DNA of 34,056 nt from Clostridia bacterium (GCA_017510245.1 JAFWNQ010000002.1:1-34056), one strand, 5' to 3'. Positions 7,986 to 15,891 are shown, counted from the first letter of the stretch. Numbers and translations: made by a program. Notes: a model not told the origin generated them from the sequence alone.

Positions 7986-8294
7986 ATGAAGTTAAAAAAA
8001 GGAGATAACGTTCAAGTACTAGCTGGAAATGACAAAGGAAAAACAAGTGAAATAATTGAAGTTTTTCCTAAAGAAAATAAAGTTATAGTAAAAGACGTTA
8101 ATATAAAGAAAAAGGCAACTAAACCTAGAAAAGCAGGAGAAACAGGAGGAATTATTTCTAAAGAATTTCCTGTTAATGCAAGTAATGTTGCAGTAGTTTG
8201 TCCTAATTGTAAAAAAGCAGTAAAAGTAGGATACAAAGTTGAAGGAGACAAGAAAGTACGTATCTGTAGAAGTTGTAAAACTGAGTTAAAATAA
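7986..8294 (+). CDS. rplX: 50S ribosomal protein L24
   Basis: L24 initiates 50S assembly. The 102 residues start with a KOW motif ([19 protein letters not shown]) and contain [17 protein letters not shown]. The C-terminal part has four cysteines in CPNC...CRSC arrangement, as in zinc-binding L24 proteins. GAGAGGTGAG ends about 10 nt before the ATG, a slightly long spacing. Next gene is rplE. Confidence 0.97.
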   Translation: MKLKKGDNVQVLAGNDKGKTSEIIEVFPKENKVIVKDVNIKKKATKPRKAGETGGIISKEFPVNASNVAVVCPNCKKAVKVGYKVEGDKKVRICRSCKTELK

Positions 8295-8322
8295 TTGGTG
8301 GAAAGGAGGTCTAATAAGACTG

Positions 8323-8862
8323 ATGGAAATATTGAAAGAGCAATATGAAAAAGAAGTTGTTCCAGCATTGATGAAAAAATTTGGATACAAATCTATTATG
8401 GAAGTTCCAAAGCTAGATAAAATAGTTTTAAATGTTGGACTTGGCGATATAAAAGAAGATCCAAAATCTCTTGATGGTGCTATGAAAGATTTAGCTCAAA
8501 TTACAGGTCAAAAACCTATAATTACAAAGGCTAAAAAAGCTATAGCAGCATTCAAAATAAGAGAAGGAGTTAACATGGGTGCTAAAGTTACATTAAGAAG
8601 TGGAAAAATGTATGATTTTGCATATAAACTAATAAATGTAGCTTTACCTAGAGTTAGAGATTTTAGAGGTGTTTCAGCAAACGCATTTGATGGAAGAGGA
8701 AATTATTCTATGGGAGTAAGAGAACAATTAATATTCCCAGAAATAGAATATGATAAAATTGACAAAGTTAGAGGAATGGACATAGTTTTTGTTACAACAG
8801 CAAAAACTGATGAAGAGGCTAGGGAATTACTTACTCTTTTAGGAATGCCATTCAAAAAATAA
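8323..8862 (+). CDS. rplE: 50S ribosomal protein L5
   Basis: L5 binds 5S rRNA and contacts the P-site tRNA. The 179 residues are the usual length and include [52 protein letters not shown] and [24 protein letters not shown] lies about 12 nt before the ATG, longer than elsewhere in the operon; no closer in-frame start fits better. Confidence 0.98.
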   Translation: MEILKEQYEKEVVPALMKKFGYKSIMEVPKLDKIVLNVGLGDIKEDPKSLDGAMKDLAQITGQKPIITKAKKAIAAFKIREGVNMGAKVTLRSGKMYDFAYKLINVALPRVRDFRGVSANAFDGRGNYSMGVREQLIFPEIEYDKIDKVRGMDIVFVTTAKTDEEARELLTLLGMPFKK

Positions 8863-8921
8863 TAAATAATTATTCTTTAAGAAATTTTATAATTTATAAA
8901 GAAGGAGGAAAATAGTAAAAG

Positions 8922-9107
8922 ATGGCTAAAAAATCTTTAAAAGTAAAACAACAAAAACCACAAAAATATAAAACAAGAGAATATAGCAGATGCAAAATTT
9001 GTGGAAGACCTCATGCATATATTAGAAAATATGGAATATGCCGTGTTTGCTTTAGAGAATTAGCACATAAGGGAGAAATTCCTGGTGTTAAGAAGGCAAG
9101 CTGGTAA
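8922..9107 (+). CDS. rpsN: 30S ribosomal protein S14 type Z (zinc form)
   Basis: The 61-residue product is the short, zinc-binding S14 form: CKIC at about residues 24-27 and CRVC at about 40-43 provide four ligands, followed by [18 protein letters not shown]. Type Z S14 is the ordinary housekeeping copy in Firmicutes. AAGGAGGAAAATAG is upstream of ATG. It lies between rplE and rpsH as expected. Confidence 0.97.
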   Translation: MAKKSLKVKQQKPQKYKTREYSRCKICGRPHAYIRKYGICRVCFRELAHKGEIPGVKKASW

Positions 9108-9154
9108 TCTAAATTAAGATGAGTATAAATTTCAACGATTTGAAAGGAGGAAAA

Positions 9155-9553
9155 ATGAATATAACAGATCCAATAGCTGATATGCTAACAAGAATAAGAA
9201 ATGCTAATTCTGCAAAACATGCTACTGTAGATGTTCCATCTTCTAAAATGAAATTAGCTATAGCTCAAATTTTAGTTGATGAAGGATATATAAAATCTTT
9301 TGAAAAGATTGAAGACAATAAGCAAGGTGTTATCAGAGTTACATTAAAGTATGATGAAAATGGAAAAAGAGTAATTTCTGGATTGAAAAGAATTTCAAAA
9401 CCTGGATTACGTATATATGCTAACAAAGAAGAAATTCCACAAGTTCTTAACGGATTAGGAATTGCCATTGTTTCAACATCAAAAGGAATAATGACAGACA
9501 AAAAAGCACGTAAAGAAAATGTTGGAGGAGAAGTGCTAGCATATGTATGGTAA
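9155..9553 (+). CDS. rpsH: 30S ribosomal protein S8
   Basis: S8 is a primary 16S rRNA-binding protein; in E. coli it represses the spc operon. The ATG at 9155 has AAAGGAGG 5 nt upstream and gives [18 protein letters not shown], the standard N-terminus, for 132 residues. An upstream in-frame ATG at 9119 would add 12 non-conserved residues and has no ribosome binding site. The conserved [20 protein letters not shown] lies near the C-terminus. A 152-nt structured spacer follows. Confidence 0.96.
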   Translation: MNITDPIADMLTRIRNANSAKHATVDVPSSKMKLAIAQILVDEGYIKSFEKIEDNKQGVIRVTLKYDENGKRVISGLKRISKPGLRIYANKEEIPQVLNGLGIAIVSTSKGIMTDKKARKENVGGEVLAYVW

Positions 9554-9567
9554 AAGCAAAATAATCC

Positions 9568-9678
9568 ATTCAAATATATTATAATTTTAAACAATGCAAA
9601 ATTGAAAAAAGAGAGGGAAATATAATATCTGAACTTTTGAGAAATTATAGCAAAGTGATAAAAAGATTATATTTGAAT
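9568..9678 (+). promoter_or_regulatory. Extended hairpin in the rpsH-rplF spacer
   Basis: ATTCAAATATA (9568-9578) is an exact reverse complement of TATATTTGAAT (9668-9678), and TATAATTT (9580-9587) pairs AAATTATA (9642-9649) inside it. The enclosed segment contains a ribosome-binding-site-like GAGAGGG at 9611-9617 not followed by a gene. The true rplF site (AAAGGAAAGGAG) is downstream of the hairpin. The element is similar in design to the rplN-rplX hairpin but not in sequence. Confidence 0.5.
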
Positions 9679-9705
9679 TAATAAAAAGGAAAGGAGAAAG
9701 AAACA

Positions 9706-10239
9706 ATGTCAAGAATAGGTAAGAAACCTATAACAATACCTGAAGGTGTAACTGTAACATTAGAAGGAACACACATTGTAGTTAAAGGTCCTAAAGGAAC
9801 ACTTGAAAGAGACTTAAACCAAAATGTTAATGTTAAGATTGATGGTAATGTAATTAATGTTACAGTTGATAATGATAAATTATATGGAAACCTTCATGGA
9901 TTAACAAGAACATTAATTGCAAACATGATAGAGGGTGTAGTTAATGAATTTACAAAAACACTTGAAATCAATGGTGTTGGTTATAGAGCTCAAAAACAAG
10001 GAAATAAATTAGTAATGAATTTAGGATATTCACATCAAGTAATCATGGATGCTCCTGAAGGAATTACTTATGATGTACCAAACCAAAATACAGTTATTGT
10101 TAGAGGAATTAATAAAGAAGTTGTTGGTCAAACTGCAGCAGTAGTAAGATCAAAGAGACCACCTGAAGTATATAAAGGTAAAGGTATTAAGTATGACTAT
10201 GAACATATTAGACGTAAGGAAGGTAAGACAGGTAAATAA
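9706..10239 (+). CDS. rplF: 50S ribosomal protein L6
   Basis: L6 is near the factor-binding centre of the 50S subunit. The 177 residues begin SRIGKKPITIPEGVTV and contain the second-domain signature NGVGYRAQKQGNKLVMNLGY and the C-terminal YKGKGIKYDYEHIRRKEGK. AAAGGAGAAAGAAACA precedes the ATG. A 200-nt gap containing an unexplained open frame follows. Confidence 0.98.
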   Translation: MSRIGKKPITIPEGVTVTLEGTHIVVKGPKGTLERDLNQNVNVKIDGNVINVTVDNDKLYGNLHGLTRTLIANMIEGVVNEFTKTLEINGVGYRAQKQGNKLVMNLGYSHQVIMDAPEGITYDVPNQNTVIVRGINKEVVGQTAAVVRSKRPPEVYKGKGIKYDYEHIRRKEGKTGK

Positions 10240-10254
10240 TAAATTATAATATGA

Positions 10255-10443
10255 GATATTAAATATGGAATACTAAGTGTTTGGCAGCAAGTACGTTGTG
10301 AAAAGTCATATTTAGTAGATGAAGATGGATCATTTCTATTTTATGCTTCTTTTGTTAATATAGAACAAGCTATGGAAGAGTTAAAAAAGGTAGAAGAAGT
10401 GGAAGTATTAATGATTAGATTTAAGAAAGGAGTTAAAAGATGA
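10255..10443 (+). pseudogene. Open frame without start codon between rplF and rplR
   Basis: The frame is open for 62 codons from just after a TGA at 10252 to a TGA at 10441-10443, which overlaps the rplR start as ATGA. Its translation looks protein-like ([48 protein letters not shown]), rich in acidic and hydrophobic alternation. No ATG, GTG or TTG occurs in frame until the 40th codon. An ATG at 10251 would enter this frame after removal of one T in TATTAAA (giving MRYKYGILSVW), so a one-base frameshift in a small gene is possible. No family is recognised. It may also be a coding remnant. Confidence 0.4.
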
Positions 10444-10799
10444 TTTCAAAGACAGATAGAAAGTTTGAAAGAGTTAGAAGACATAAGAGAGTTCGTAGAA
10501 AAATATCTGGAACACCAGAATGTCCAAGACTATGTGTTTTTAGAAGTAACAAAGGTGTTTATGCACAAATAATAGATGATGTTAATCAGACAACATTAGT
10601 TGCAGCATCAACACTAGATAAAGAAGTTAAAACTAAACATGCAAATAAAGAAGCTGCTAAAGAAGTTGGAAGTTTAATAGCTAAAAGAGCTAAAGCAAAA
10701 AAGATTTCTGATGTAGTATTTGATAGAGGCGGATATATATATCATGGTGTAGTAAAAGAACTAGCTGATAGTGCAAGAGAAGGCGGTTTGAATTTTTAA
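10440..10799 (+). CDS. rplR: 50S ribosomal protein L18
   Basis: L18 binds 5S rRNA with L5. The 119 residues include [35 protein letters not shown] and [20 protein letters not shown] before the AREGGLNF C-terminus. AAGAAAGGAG ends 7 nt before ATG. Its start codon overlaps the stop of the unexplained upstream frame. Confidence 0.98.
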   Translation: MISKTDRKFERVRRHKRVRRKISGTPECPRLCVFRSNKGVYAQIIDDVNQTTLVAASTLDKEVKTKHANKEAAKEVGSLIAKRAKAKKISDVVFDRGGYIYHGVVKELADSAREGGLNF

Positions 10800-10817
10800 G
10801 AAAAGGAGGATATTTAA

Positions 10818-11321
10818 GTGCAAGATAGACGTGAAAGAGAACAAGATGACGGACTAAATGAGAAAGTTGTTGCTATTAACAGAGTAGCAAAAGTTGTAAA
10901 AGGTGGTAGAACCTTTAGATTTAGTGCAGTTGTTGTTGTTGGAGACGGTGAAGGACACGTAGGTGTTGGAAATGGAAAAGCTTCAGAAGTTCCAGACGCA
11001 ATTAGAAAAGCAATAGAAGAAGCTAAGAAAAACTTAATCGAAGTACCAATAGTTGGAACAACAGTACCACACGAATATATTGGAAAATTTGGAAGTGCTA
11101 GAGTATTATTAAAACCAGCTGAAGAAGGTACTGGTCTTATCACTGGAGGAAGTGTTAGACCTGTTTTGGAACTAGCAGGATATAGAGATGTTAGAACTAA
11201 AGTTTTAGGAACAAATAATCCTAGAAATGTTGTTTATGCAACACTTGAAGGATTAAAAAAGATGGAAACTATTGAACAAGTTGCTAAAAAGAGAGGTCTA
11301 AAAGTAGAAGATATAAAGTAA
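10818..11321 (+). CDS. rpsE: 30S ribosomal protein S5
   Basis: S5 acts in decoding fidelity at the mRNA entry. The 167-residue protein has [37 protein letters not shown] and [20 protein letters not shown] in order. The start is GTG at 10818 with AAGGAGGA (10803-10810) 7 nt upstream. In most Firmicutes rpmD follows directly; here a repeat-filled 207-nt spacer replaces it. Confidence 0.98.
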   Translation: MQDRREREQDDGLNEKVVAINRVAKVVKGGRTFRFSAVVVVGDGEGHVGVGNGKASEVPDAIRKAIEEAKKNLIEVPIVGTTVPHEYIGKFGSARVLLKPAEEGTGLITGGSVRPVLELAGYRDVRTKVLGTNNPRNVVYATLEGLKKMETIEQVAKKRGLKVEDIK

Positions 11322-11488
11322 GCTCTTAGTGAACGAAGTGAACTTAGAGATTACTTATGCAACGAGAGCCAAGAAATGAACAAAGTGAAATTTCTTGAAC
11401 AAGCGGAGTTGCAGACAAACACGGCTCTTAGTGAACGAAGTGAACTTAGAGATTACTTATGCAAGTTCTAGTGAACGAAGAGAATTGC
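11322..11488 (+). repeat. 41-bp direct repeat and hairpin family in the rpmD slot
   Basis: A 41-nt unit beginning GCTCTTAGTGAACGAAGTGA and ending TTACTTATGCAA occurs identically at 11322-11362 and 11424-11464. Four hairpins share the loop core GAACrAAGnGA or a close variant while the arms differ and are self-complementary: CTCTTAGT/ACTTAGAG in each repeat, CAAGAAAT/ATTTCTTG (11370-11377, 11390-11397), and GCAAGTTCT/AGAATTGC (11461-11469, 11481-11488). Outer pairings GCAAC/GTTGC (11359-11363, 11408-11412) and AGAGCC/GGCTCT (11365-11370, 11423-11428) are also possible. There is no ORF. The region starts at the rpsE stop codon and ends before the rplO ribosome binding site. Confidence 0.8.
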
Positions 11489-11528
11489 AAGCAAAGATAA
11501 ATATAAACAAAGGGAGGTGTAATCCAAA

Positions 11529-11966
11529 ATGAAATTAGATGAATTAAAGCCAGCACAGGGTAAGACAATGAAAAAAAGAGTCGGCCGTGGAATTGGTTCA
11601 GGTCTAGGAAAAACATCTGGTAGAGGACAAAAAGGCCAAAAATCAAGATCAGGCGGTGGAGTTAGAAGAGGATTTGAGGGTGGTCAAACACCATTGTATA
11701 GAAGATTACCAAAAAGAGGATTTAACAATGAGAGATTTGCTAATCACTATACAGAAGTAACTCTAACTATGTTAAATAAGGCTACAACTGAAGTTGTGGA
11801 TTCAGAAAGCCTAATAAAAGATGGAATTATTGCAAAAGCTAAAGATGGAATAGTAGTTATTGCAACTGGTAAGTTAGAAAAGAAACTAACTGTTAAAGCT
11901 GTTAAATTCACTAAAGCTGCTAAAGAACAAATCGAAGCTTTAGGCGGAAAGACAGAGGTGATATAA
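11529..11966 (+). CDS. rplO: 50S ribosomal protein L15
   Basis: L15 is a late-assembly 50S protein. The 145 residues have [20 protein letters not shown], the glycine/arginine-rich [16 protein letters not shown] and [18 protein letters not shown], all diagnostic. GGGAGGTGT ends 9 nt before the ATG. The end contains the ribosome binding site of secY, whose start is 1 nt after the stop. Confidence 0.98.
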   Translation: MKLDELKPAQGKTMKKRVGRGIGSGLGKTSGRGQKGQKSRSGGGVRRGFEGGQTPLYRRLPKRGFNNERFANHYTEVTLTMLNKATTEVVDSESLIKDGIIAKAKDGIVVIATGKLEKKLTVKAVKFTKAAKEQIEALGGKTEVI

Positions 11967-11967
11967 A

Positions 11968-13293
11968 TTGTTTGAAACAATAAAAAATGCTATAAAAACT
12001 CCTGAAACAAGGAAGAAAATGTTATATACATTACTACTTCTATTACTTTTTAGATTAGGTTGTTATATAACTGTACCAATGGTTAACATTGCATCATTGA
12101 ATGATACAATGTCATCTAACTCAAATAGTGTTACTGGAATGATTAATATGATATCGGGTGGAGCTTTTTCGAGACTATCAATATTTGCTATGTCAATAAC
12201 ACCATATATTACTGCTTCAATTGTTATTCAATTAATGTCTATGGTTATACCAGCATTAGAAAGATTAACAAAAGAAGGAGGAGAAGAAGGAAGAAAGAAA
12301 ATAGACAGATATACTAAGCTTGTATCACTTGCATTAGCTATTGTTGAGAGTTTAGGTCTATATTTTTCATTTAAAACTTCTGGACTATTTGTTAGTGATG
12401 GACTTTTAACTGGATTTGTGGTAGTACTATCACTAGTTTCTGGAACATCATTATTAATGTGGCTAGGTGACAAAATAACATCTAAGGGTGTAGGAAATGG
12501 TATTTCAATGCTTATTTTTGCAGGTATAGTATCAGGAATTCCATCTGCATTAGTTTCTATATTTAGTCTAATTAATAAAGATGGAAAATTTAGTACTATT
12601 GGACTAGTAACTGCAATACTAATTGTTTTAGCAGTATTACTATTAGTTGTTGGAGTAATTTTTGTACAACTTGCTGAAAGAAGAATACCAGTTCAATATT
12701 CAAAAAAAGTTGTTGGAAGAAAAATGATGGGAGCACAAAATACTCATATTCCAATTAAGCCAGCGATGGCTAGTGTTATGCCAATCATTTTTGCAAGTAG
12801 CTTTATGACTTTCCCAGCAATGGTTATTGAATTGTTTGTTCATGATATAGAAAATAAATCTGGATTAATTAGATTTATATATAACTTTTCTATTGCTACT
12901 TCATCTTCAACAGTTGGATGGCAATATACAATTATTAATGCAATAATTTACTTACTATTAATAATAGGATTTACTTATTTCTATACATATGCAACATTTA
13001 ATCCGGCTGAAATAGCAAATAATATAAAACAAAATGGTGGATTTATTCCTGGAATAAGAGCGGGAAAACCAACAGCAGATTATTTATCATCTGTATTAAG
13101 TAAAGTTGTTTTATTTGGAGGTATATTCTTAGCTGCAATAGCAATATTACCTATGTTTGCTAAAGCAACAGGACTAAATACTGCATTTGGAGGTTCATCA
13201 ATATTAATTGTTGTTGGTGTTGCTATAGAGTTAAGTCAACAATTACAATCATTAATAGTAATGAAACATTATAAAGGCTTCTTGGAAAAATAA
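11968..13293 (+). CDS. secY: Protein translocase subunit SecY
   Basis: SecY is the membrane channel of the Sec translocon. The 441-residue protein shows about ten hydrophobic segments and family signatures: the early GGAFSRLSIFAMSITPYITAS (plug and TM2 region, about residues 64-84), PALERLTKEGGEEGR, and the cytoplasmic loop AERRIPVQYSKK preceding TM7. PAEIANNIKQNGGFIPGIR is the C-terminal-half conserved loop. The start is TTG at 11968 with GAGGTG (11955-11960) 7 nt upstream, inside rplO. A weak hairpin-T element follows before adk. Confidence 0.98.
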   Translation: MFETIKNAIKTPETRKKMLYTLLLLLLFRLGCYITVPMVNIASLNDTMSSNSNSVTGMINMISGGAFSRLSIFAMSITPYITASIVIQLMSMVIPALERLTKEGGEEGRKKIDRYTKLVSLALAIVESLGLYFSFKTSGLFVSDGLLTGFVVVLSLVSGTSLLMWLGDKITSKGVGNGISMLIFAGIVSGIPSALVSIFSLINKDGKFSTIGLVTAILIVLAVLLLVVGVIFVQLAERRIPVQYSKKVVGRKMMGAQNTHIPIKPAMASVMPIIFASSFMTFPAMVIELFVHDIENKSGLIRFIYNFSIATSSSTVGWQYTIINAIIYLLLIIGFTYFYTYATFNPAEIANNIKQNGGFIPGIRAGKPTADYLSSVLSKVVLFGGIFLAAIAILPMFAKATGLNTAFGGSSILIVVGVAIELSQQLQSLIVMKHYKGFLEK

Positions 13294-13300
13294 TTAACAT

Positions 13301-13338
13301 GGGATGGCTCTTAAATCCATATAGGGACGTCCCTTTTT
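13301..13338 (+). terminator. Possible weak terminator or attenuator between secY and adk
   Basis: GGGA at 13301-13304 can pair with TCCC at 13330-13333, with TGG/CCA inside; alternatively AGGG/CCCT (13323-13326, 13331-13334) forms a tight hairpin. Five Ts follow (13334-13338). The stem is short, and adk/map read on in the same direction, so partial termination is the most that is suggested. Confidence 0.35.
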
Positions 13339-13381
13339 ATATGATAACTGTTATTCATTATAAAAAAGTGGAGGATAAAAT

Positions 13382-14044
13382 ATGTATATAATAATGTTGG
13401 GTGCTCCTGGAAGTGGAAAAGGAACAATTGGAGCAGAAATATGTAACGAGTTTGGTTTAAAGCATGTTGCTACTGGAGATATTTTTAGAAATGAAATTAA
13501 AAATCAAACTGAACTTGGGAAAAAAGCTAGTGAATATATTTCACAAGGAAAGTTGGTTCCAGATGAAATTACAATAGCAATGGTTGAATCAAATATTAAA
13601 GACTTGCAAGGTGTATTGTTGGATGGATTTCCAAGAACAACAGACCAAGCTGAGGCTTTAAAGGCCTTTATGAAAGAAAACAATAAGGAACTTGTTGCAG
13701 TTATTAATTTAAATGTACCTGATGAAGATATAGTTAAAAGAACATCTTCAAGAGTAATATGCTCAAATAAAAATTGTGGAGCATCATTTAACACAGTATT
13801 TATGCCACCAAAGGTTGAAGGAATTTGTGATAAATGTGGAAGCAAATTAACTAAAAGAGAGGATGATAATCCTGACACAATAAGAGAAAGATTACAGATC
13901 TACCATGATCAAACAGAACCATTAATAGAGTATTATAAAAATGAAGAACTGCTTGAAACAATTGATATAGATATTTATATTGAAGATATAAAAGAAAGAA
14001 CAACAGCAGAAGCAATAAAAAGGATAAATGAAAGAAATCATTAA
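13382..14044 (+). CDS. adk: Adenylate kinase, zinc-binding LID form
   Basis: Catalyses ATP + AMP = 2 ADP in the cytosol. The P-loop GAPGSGKGT is at residues 7-15; ATGDIFRNEI binds AMP; LLDGFPRTTDQAEAL is the family signature. The LID around residues 125-155 has four cysteines as C-x5-C ... C-x2-C (CSNKNC, CDKC), the structural zinc site common in Gram-positive enzymes. It has 220 residues, a normal long-form length. Its position after secY and before map is the classical spc operon order. Confidence 0.98.
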   Translation: MYIIMLGAPGSGKGTIGAEICNEFGLKHVATGDIFRNEIKNQTELGKKASEYISQGKLVPDEITIAMVESNIKDLQGVLLDGFPRTTDQAEALKAFMKENNKELVAVINLNVPDEDIVKRTSSRVICSNKNCGASFNTVFMPPKVEGICDKCGSKLTKREDDNPDTIRERLQIYHDQTEPLIEYYKNEELLETIDIDIYIEDIKERTTAEAIKRINERNH

Positions 14045-14059
14045 AAGAAGGTGCAGTAA

Positions 14060-14830
14060 ATGGTTACTATTAAATCAAAATATGAAATTGAAAAAATGAG
14101 AGAAGCATGTAGGGTAGCAAATTTAACACAAAAAGCAGTTGAAAAGGCTATCAGACCTGGTGTTTCTACATTAGAACTAGATAGAATTGCTGAAGAAACA
14201 ATGAGGGCAAATGGTGCAATTCCTGCAGAAAAAGGATATCCAAGTGGAATGAAGGGAGTACCAGATTTCCCAGGCTCGATTTGTGCGTCAGTAAATGATA
14301 TGATAATTCACGGAATACCTTCATCTAGAGAAGTCTTAAAAGAAGGAGATATTATAAGCATTGATTTAGTTGCTTATAAAGACGGTTTTAATGGTGACTG
14401 TTGTAGAACATATGCTGTTGGTAAAATATCAAGTGAAGCACAGCATTTAATTGATATTACAAAGCAATCATTTTTTGAAGGAATAAAATTTGCTAAAAAA
14501 GGAAATAGACTAGGGGATATTAGTCATGCAATAGGAGAATATGTTCGAAAAAATGGCTATGATGTAATTAGAGAATTTGAAGGACATGGAATAGGAAGAG
14601 AAATGCATGAAGAACCTGGTATTCCTAACTTCGGAAAAGCAGGAAGAGGTATAAGACTGGAACCAGGAATGACATTAGCTATTGAGCCAATGGTAGTTGC
14701 AGGTTCACCAGAAATATGTCAAGGAGATGATGGTTGGTCAATTTGGACATATGATGAAAGTTTGTCTGCTCACTATGAAAATACTATTTTAATTACAGAA
14801 AAAGAGCCAGAAATCTTGACATTAGCCTGA
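14060..14830 (+). CDS. map: Methionine aminopeptidase type I
   Basis: Removes the initiator methionine from nascent proteins. The 256 residues contain the metal-ligand set of the pita-bread fold: two Asp in IDLVAYKDGFNGDCCRTYAVG, His in EFEGHGIGREMHEEPGIPN, Glu in LAIEPMV and Glu in HYENTILITE, plus the substrate His in IIHGIPS. AGAAGGTGC is upstream of ATG. It ends with TGA, which shows TGA is a stop codon here. Its last codons contain the -35 of a perfect promoter for infA. Confidence 0.98.
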   Translation: MVTIKSKYEIEKMREACRVANLTQKAVEKAIRPGVSTLELDRIAEETMRANGAIPAEKGYPSGMKGVPDFPGSICASVNDMIIHGIPSSREVLKEGDIISIDLVAYKDGFNGDCCRTYAVGKISSEAQHLIDITKQSFFEGIKFAKKGNRLGDISHAIGEYVRKNGYDVIREFEGHGIGREMHEEPGIPNFGKAGRGIRLEPGMTLAIEPMVVAGSPEICQGDDGWSIWTYDESLSAHYENTILITEKEPEILTLA

Positions 14831-14844
14831 TTTTATTATATAAT
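14816..14844 (+). promoter_or_regulatory. Perfect sigma-A promoter inside the end of map
   Basis: TTGACA (14816-14821), 17-bp spacer, TATAAT (14839-14844): a 12/12 match to consensus with optimal spacing. The -35 encodes part of the last map codons. It would drive infA-rpmJ-rpsM-rpsK-rpsD-rpoA-rplQ independently of the S10 promoter. The transcript would begin near 14851, immediately before the GTGGT/ACCAC hairpin. Confidence 0.88.
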
Positions 14845-14853
14845 ATATAAGCG

Positions 14854-14867
14854 GTGGTATGTACCAC
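14854..14867 (+). promoter_or_regulatory. Small hairpin at the start of the infA transcript
   Basis: GTGGT-ATGT-ACCAC is a perfect 5-bp hairpin with a four-base loop, located at the predicted 5' end of the transcript from the 14816 promoter. A 5'-terminal hairpin could stabilise the mRNA; this is inference. Confidence 0.45.
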
Positions 14868-14892
14868 TGTAAAATTATTCAAGGAGAAACAT

Positions 14893-15111
14893 ATGTCTAA
14901 AGAAGATGTAATTGAAGTAGAAGGTACAGTATCAGAAGCTTTACCTAATACATTATTTAAAGTAAAATTAGAAAATGGACATGAAATATTAGCCCATATT
15001 TCTGGTAAATTAAGAATGAATTACATAAAAATATTACCAGGAGATAGGGTAAAAATAGAAATATCTCCATACGATTTGACTAAAGGTAGAATTACATGGA
15101 GAGCAAAATAA
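14893..15111 (+). CDS. infA: Translation initiation factor IF-1
   Basis: IF-1 is an OB-fold protein that binds the 30S A-site. Starting at ATG 14893 (AAGGAG 6 nt upstream) gives the standard 72 residues: [38 protein letters not shown] and [17 protein letters not shown]. An upstream GTG- or ATG-extended frame from 14854 crosses the promoter leader and is not conserved. Operon position before rpmJ is canonical. Confidence 0.98.
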   Translation: MSKEDVIEVEGTVSEALPNTLFKVKLENGHEILAHISGKLRMNYIKILPGDRVKIEISPYDLTKGRITWRAK

Positions 15112-15139
15112 ATAAAAAAAATTCAAAGAGGTGAATGAA

Positions 15140-15253
15140 ATGAAAGTTAGACCATCAGTAAAACCAATGTGCGAAAAATGCAAAGTAATTAAAAGAAAAG
15201 GTGTTATAAGGGTTATATGTGAAAATCCTAAACACAAACAAAGACAAGGATAA
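15140..15253 (+). CDS. rpmJ: 50S ribosomal protein L36 (zinc form)
   Basis: The 37-residue ORF reads [19 protein letters not shown] and ends NPKHKQRQG. Zinc ligands C11, C14, C27 and H32 are all present, marking the C+ form. AGAGGTGAA precedes the ATG. Its stop codon overlaps the first hairpin of the next spacer. Confidence 0.98.
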   Translation: MKVRPSVKPMCEKCKVIKRKGVIRVICENPKHKQRQG

Positions 15254-15465
15254 ATTGGATCAAAATATATTTTGACCCAATTTAATCTTGCATTTTAGAT
15301 ATTTATACAATCCTAAGAAGCGGCTGATTTAGGTTTGTATTTATATAAATTTATCATGGTTTATAAAGATTAAATTTAACTATTTATAAATGATGAATAC
15401 CTTTCAGATTCATTTTTAAATAGTTAAGTTTAATGCATTTCACCTTTAGAAATCGTGATATGCAT
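15253..15465 (+). promoter_or_regulatory. Array of four hairpins in the rpmJ-rpsM spacer
   Basis: The 251-nt gap has no ORF but four successive stems: AATTGG+TCAAAA with TTTTGA+CCAATT (15253-15282); TACAA-t-CCTAA with TTAGG-t-TTGTA (15306-15339); a 17-bp stem TTAAATTTAACTATTTA with TAAATAGTTAAGTTTAA (15370-15386, 15417-15433, one G-U); and ATGCAT-t-TCAC with GTGA-t-ATGCAT (15433-15465). They occupy the position of an alpha-operon leader, where S4 represses translation in E. coli. No U-tracts follow, so these are not obvious terminators. Confidence 0.65.
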
Positions 15466-15504
15466 AAATAAAATAAAAAGCAATTAATATATGGAGGTGT
15501 AAAA

Positions 15505-15873
15505 ATGGCTCGTTTAGCAGGAGTTGAACTACCTAAAGAAAAAAGGGTAGAAATAGGACTAACATACATTTATGGTATAGGACTTACAAGTTCTCAAAAA
15601 ATTCTTAAAGAAGCCGGAGTTGATCCAGATACTAGAGTAAAAGATTTAACAGCTGATCAAGAACAAGCTATCAGAAAAGCAATGACTGATTATGTTGTTG
15701 AAGGTGATTTAAGAAGAGAAGTTGCCCTTAACATTAAACAACTAATGGAAATGGGATGCTATAGAGGACTAAGACATAGAAGAGGTCTTCCAGTAAGAGG
15801 ACAAAGAACAAAGACAAATGCTCGTACTAGAAAAGGACCTAGAAAAGTAATTAGTAGAAGCAAAGGTAAATAA
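15505..15873 (+). CDS. rpsM: 30S ribosomal protein S13
   Basis: S13 contacts the P-site tRNA and forms intersubunit bridges. The 122 residues contain [31 protein letters not shown] and the basic C-terminus [16 protein letters not shown] followed by [18 protein letters not shown] lies 7 nt upstream of ATG. First gene of the alpha operon set. Confidence 0.98.
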   Translation: MARLAGVELPKEKRVEIGLTYIYGIGLTSSQKILKEAGVDPDTRVKDLTADQEQAIRKAMTDYVVEGDLRREVALNIKQLMEMGCYRGLRHRRGLPVRGQRTKTNARTRKGPRKVISRSKGK

Positions 15874-15891
15874 AGAAGGGAGAATTAAGCT

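Noticed and set aside
10240..10440. Second copy of a ribosomal protein gene in the rplF-rplR gap
   Set aside because: The open frame there resembles no ribosomal protein segment I know.
11322..11488. CRISPR array
   Set aside because: Only two full repeats with an unequal, structured intervening segment and no regular spacers; no cas genes in the window.
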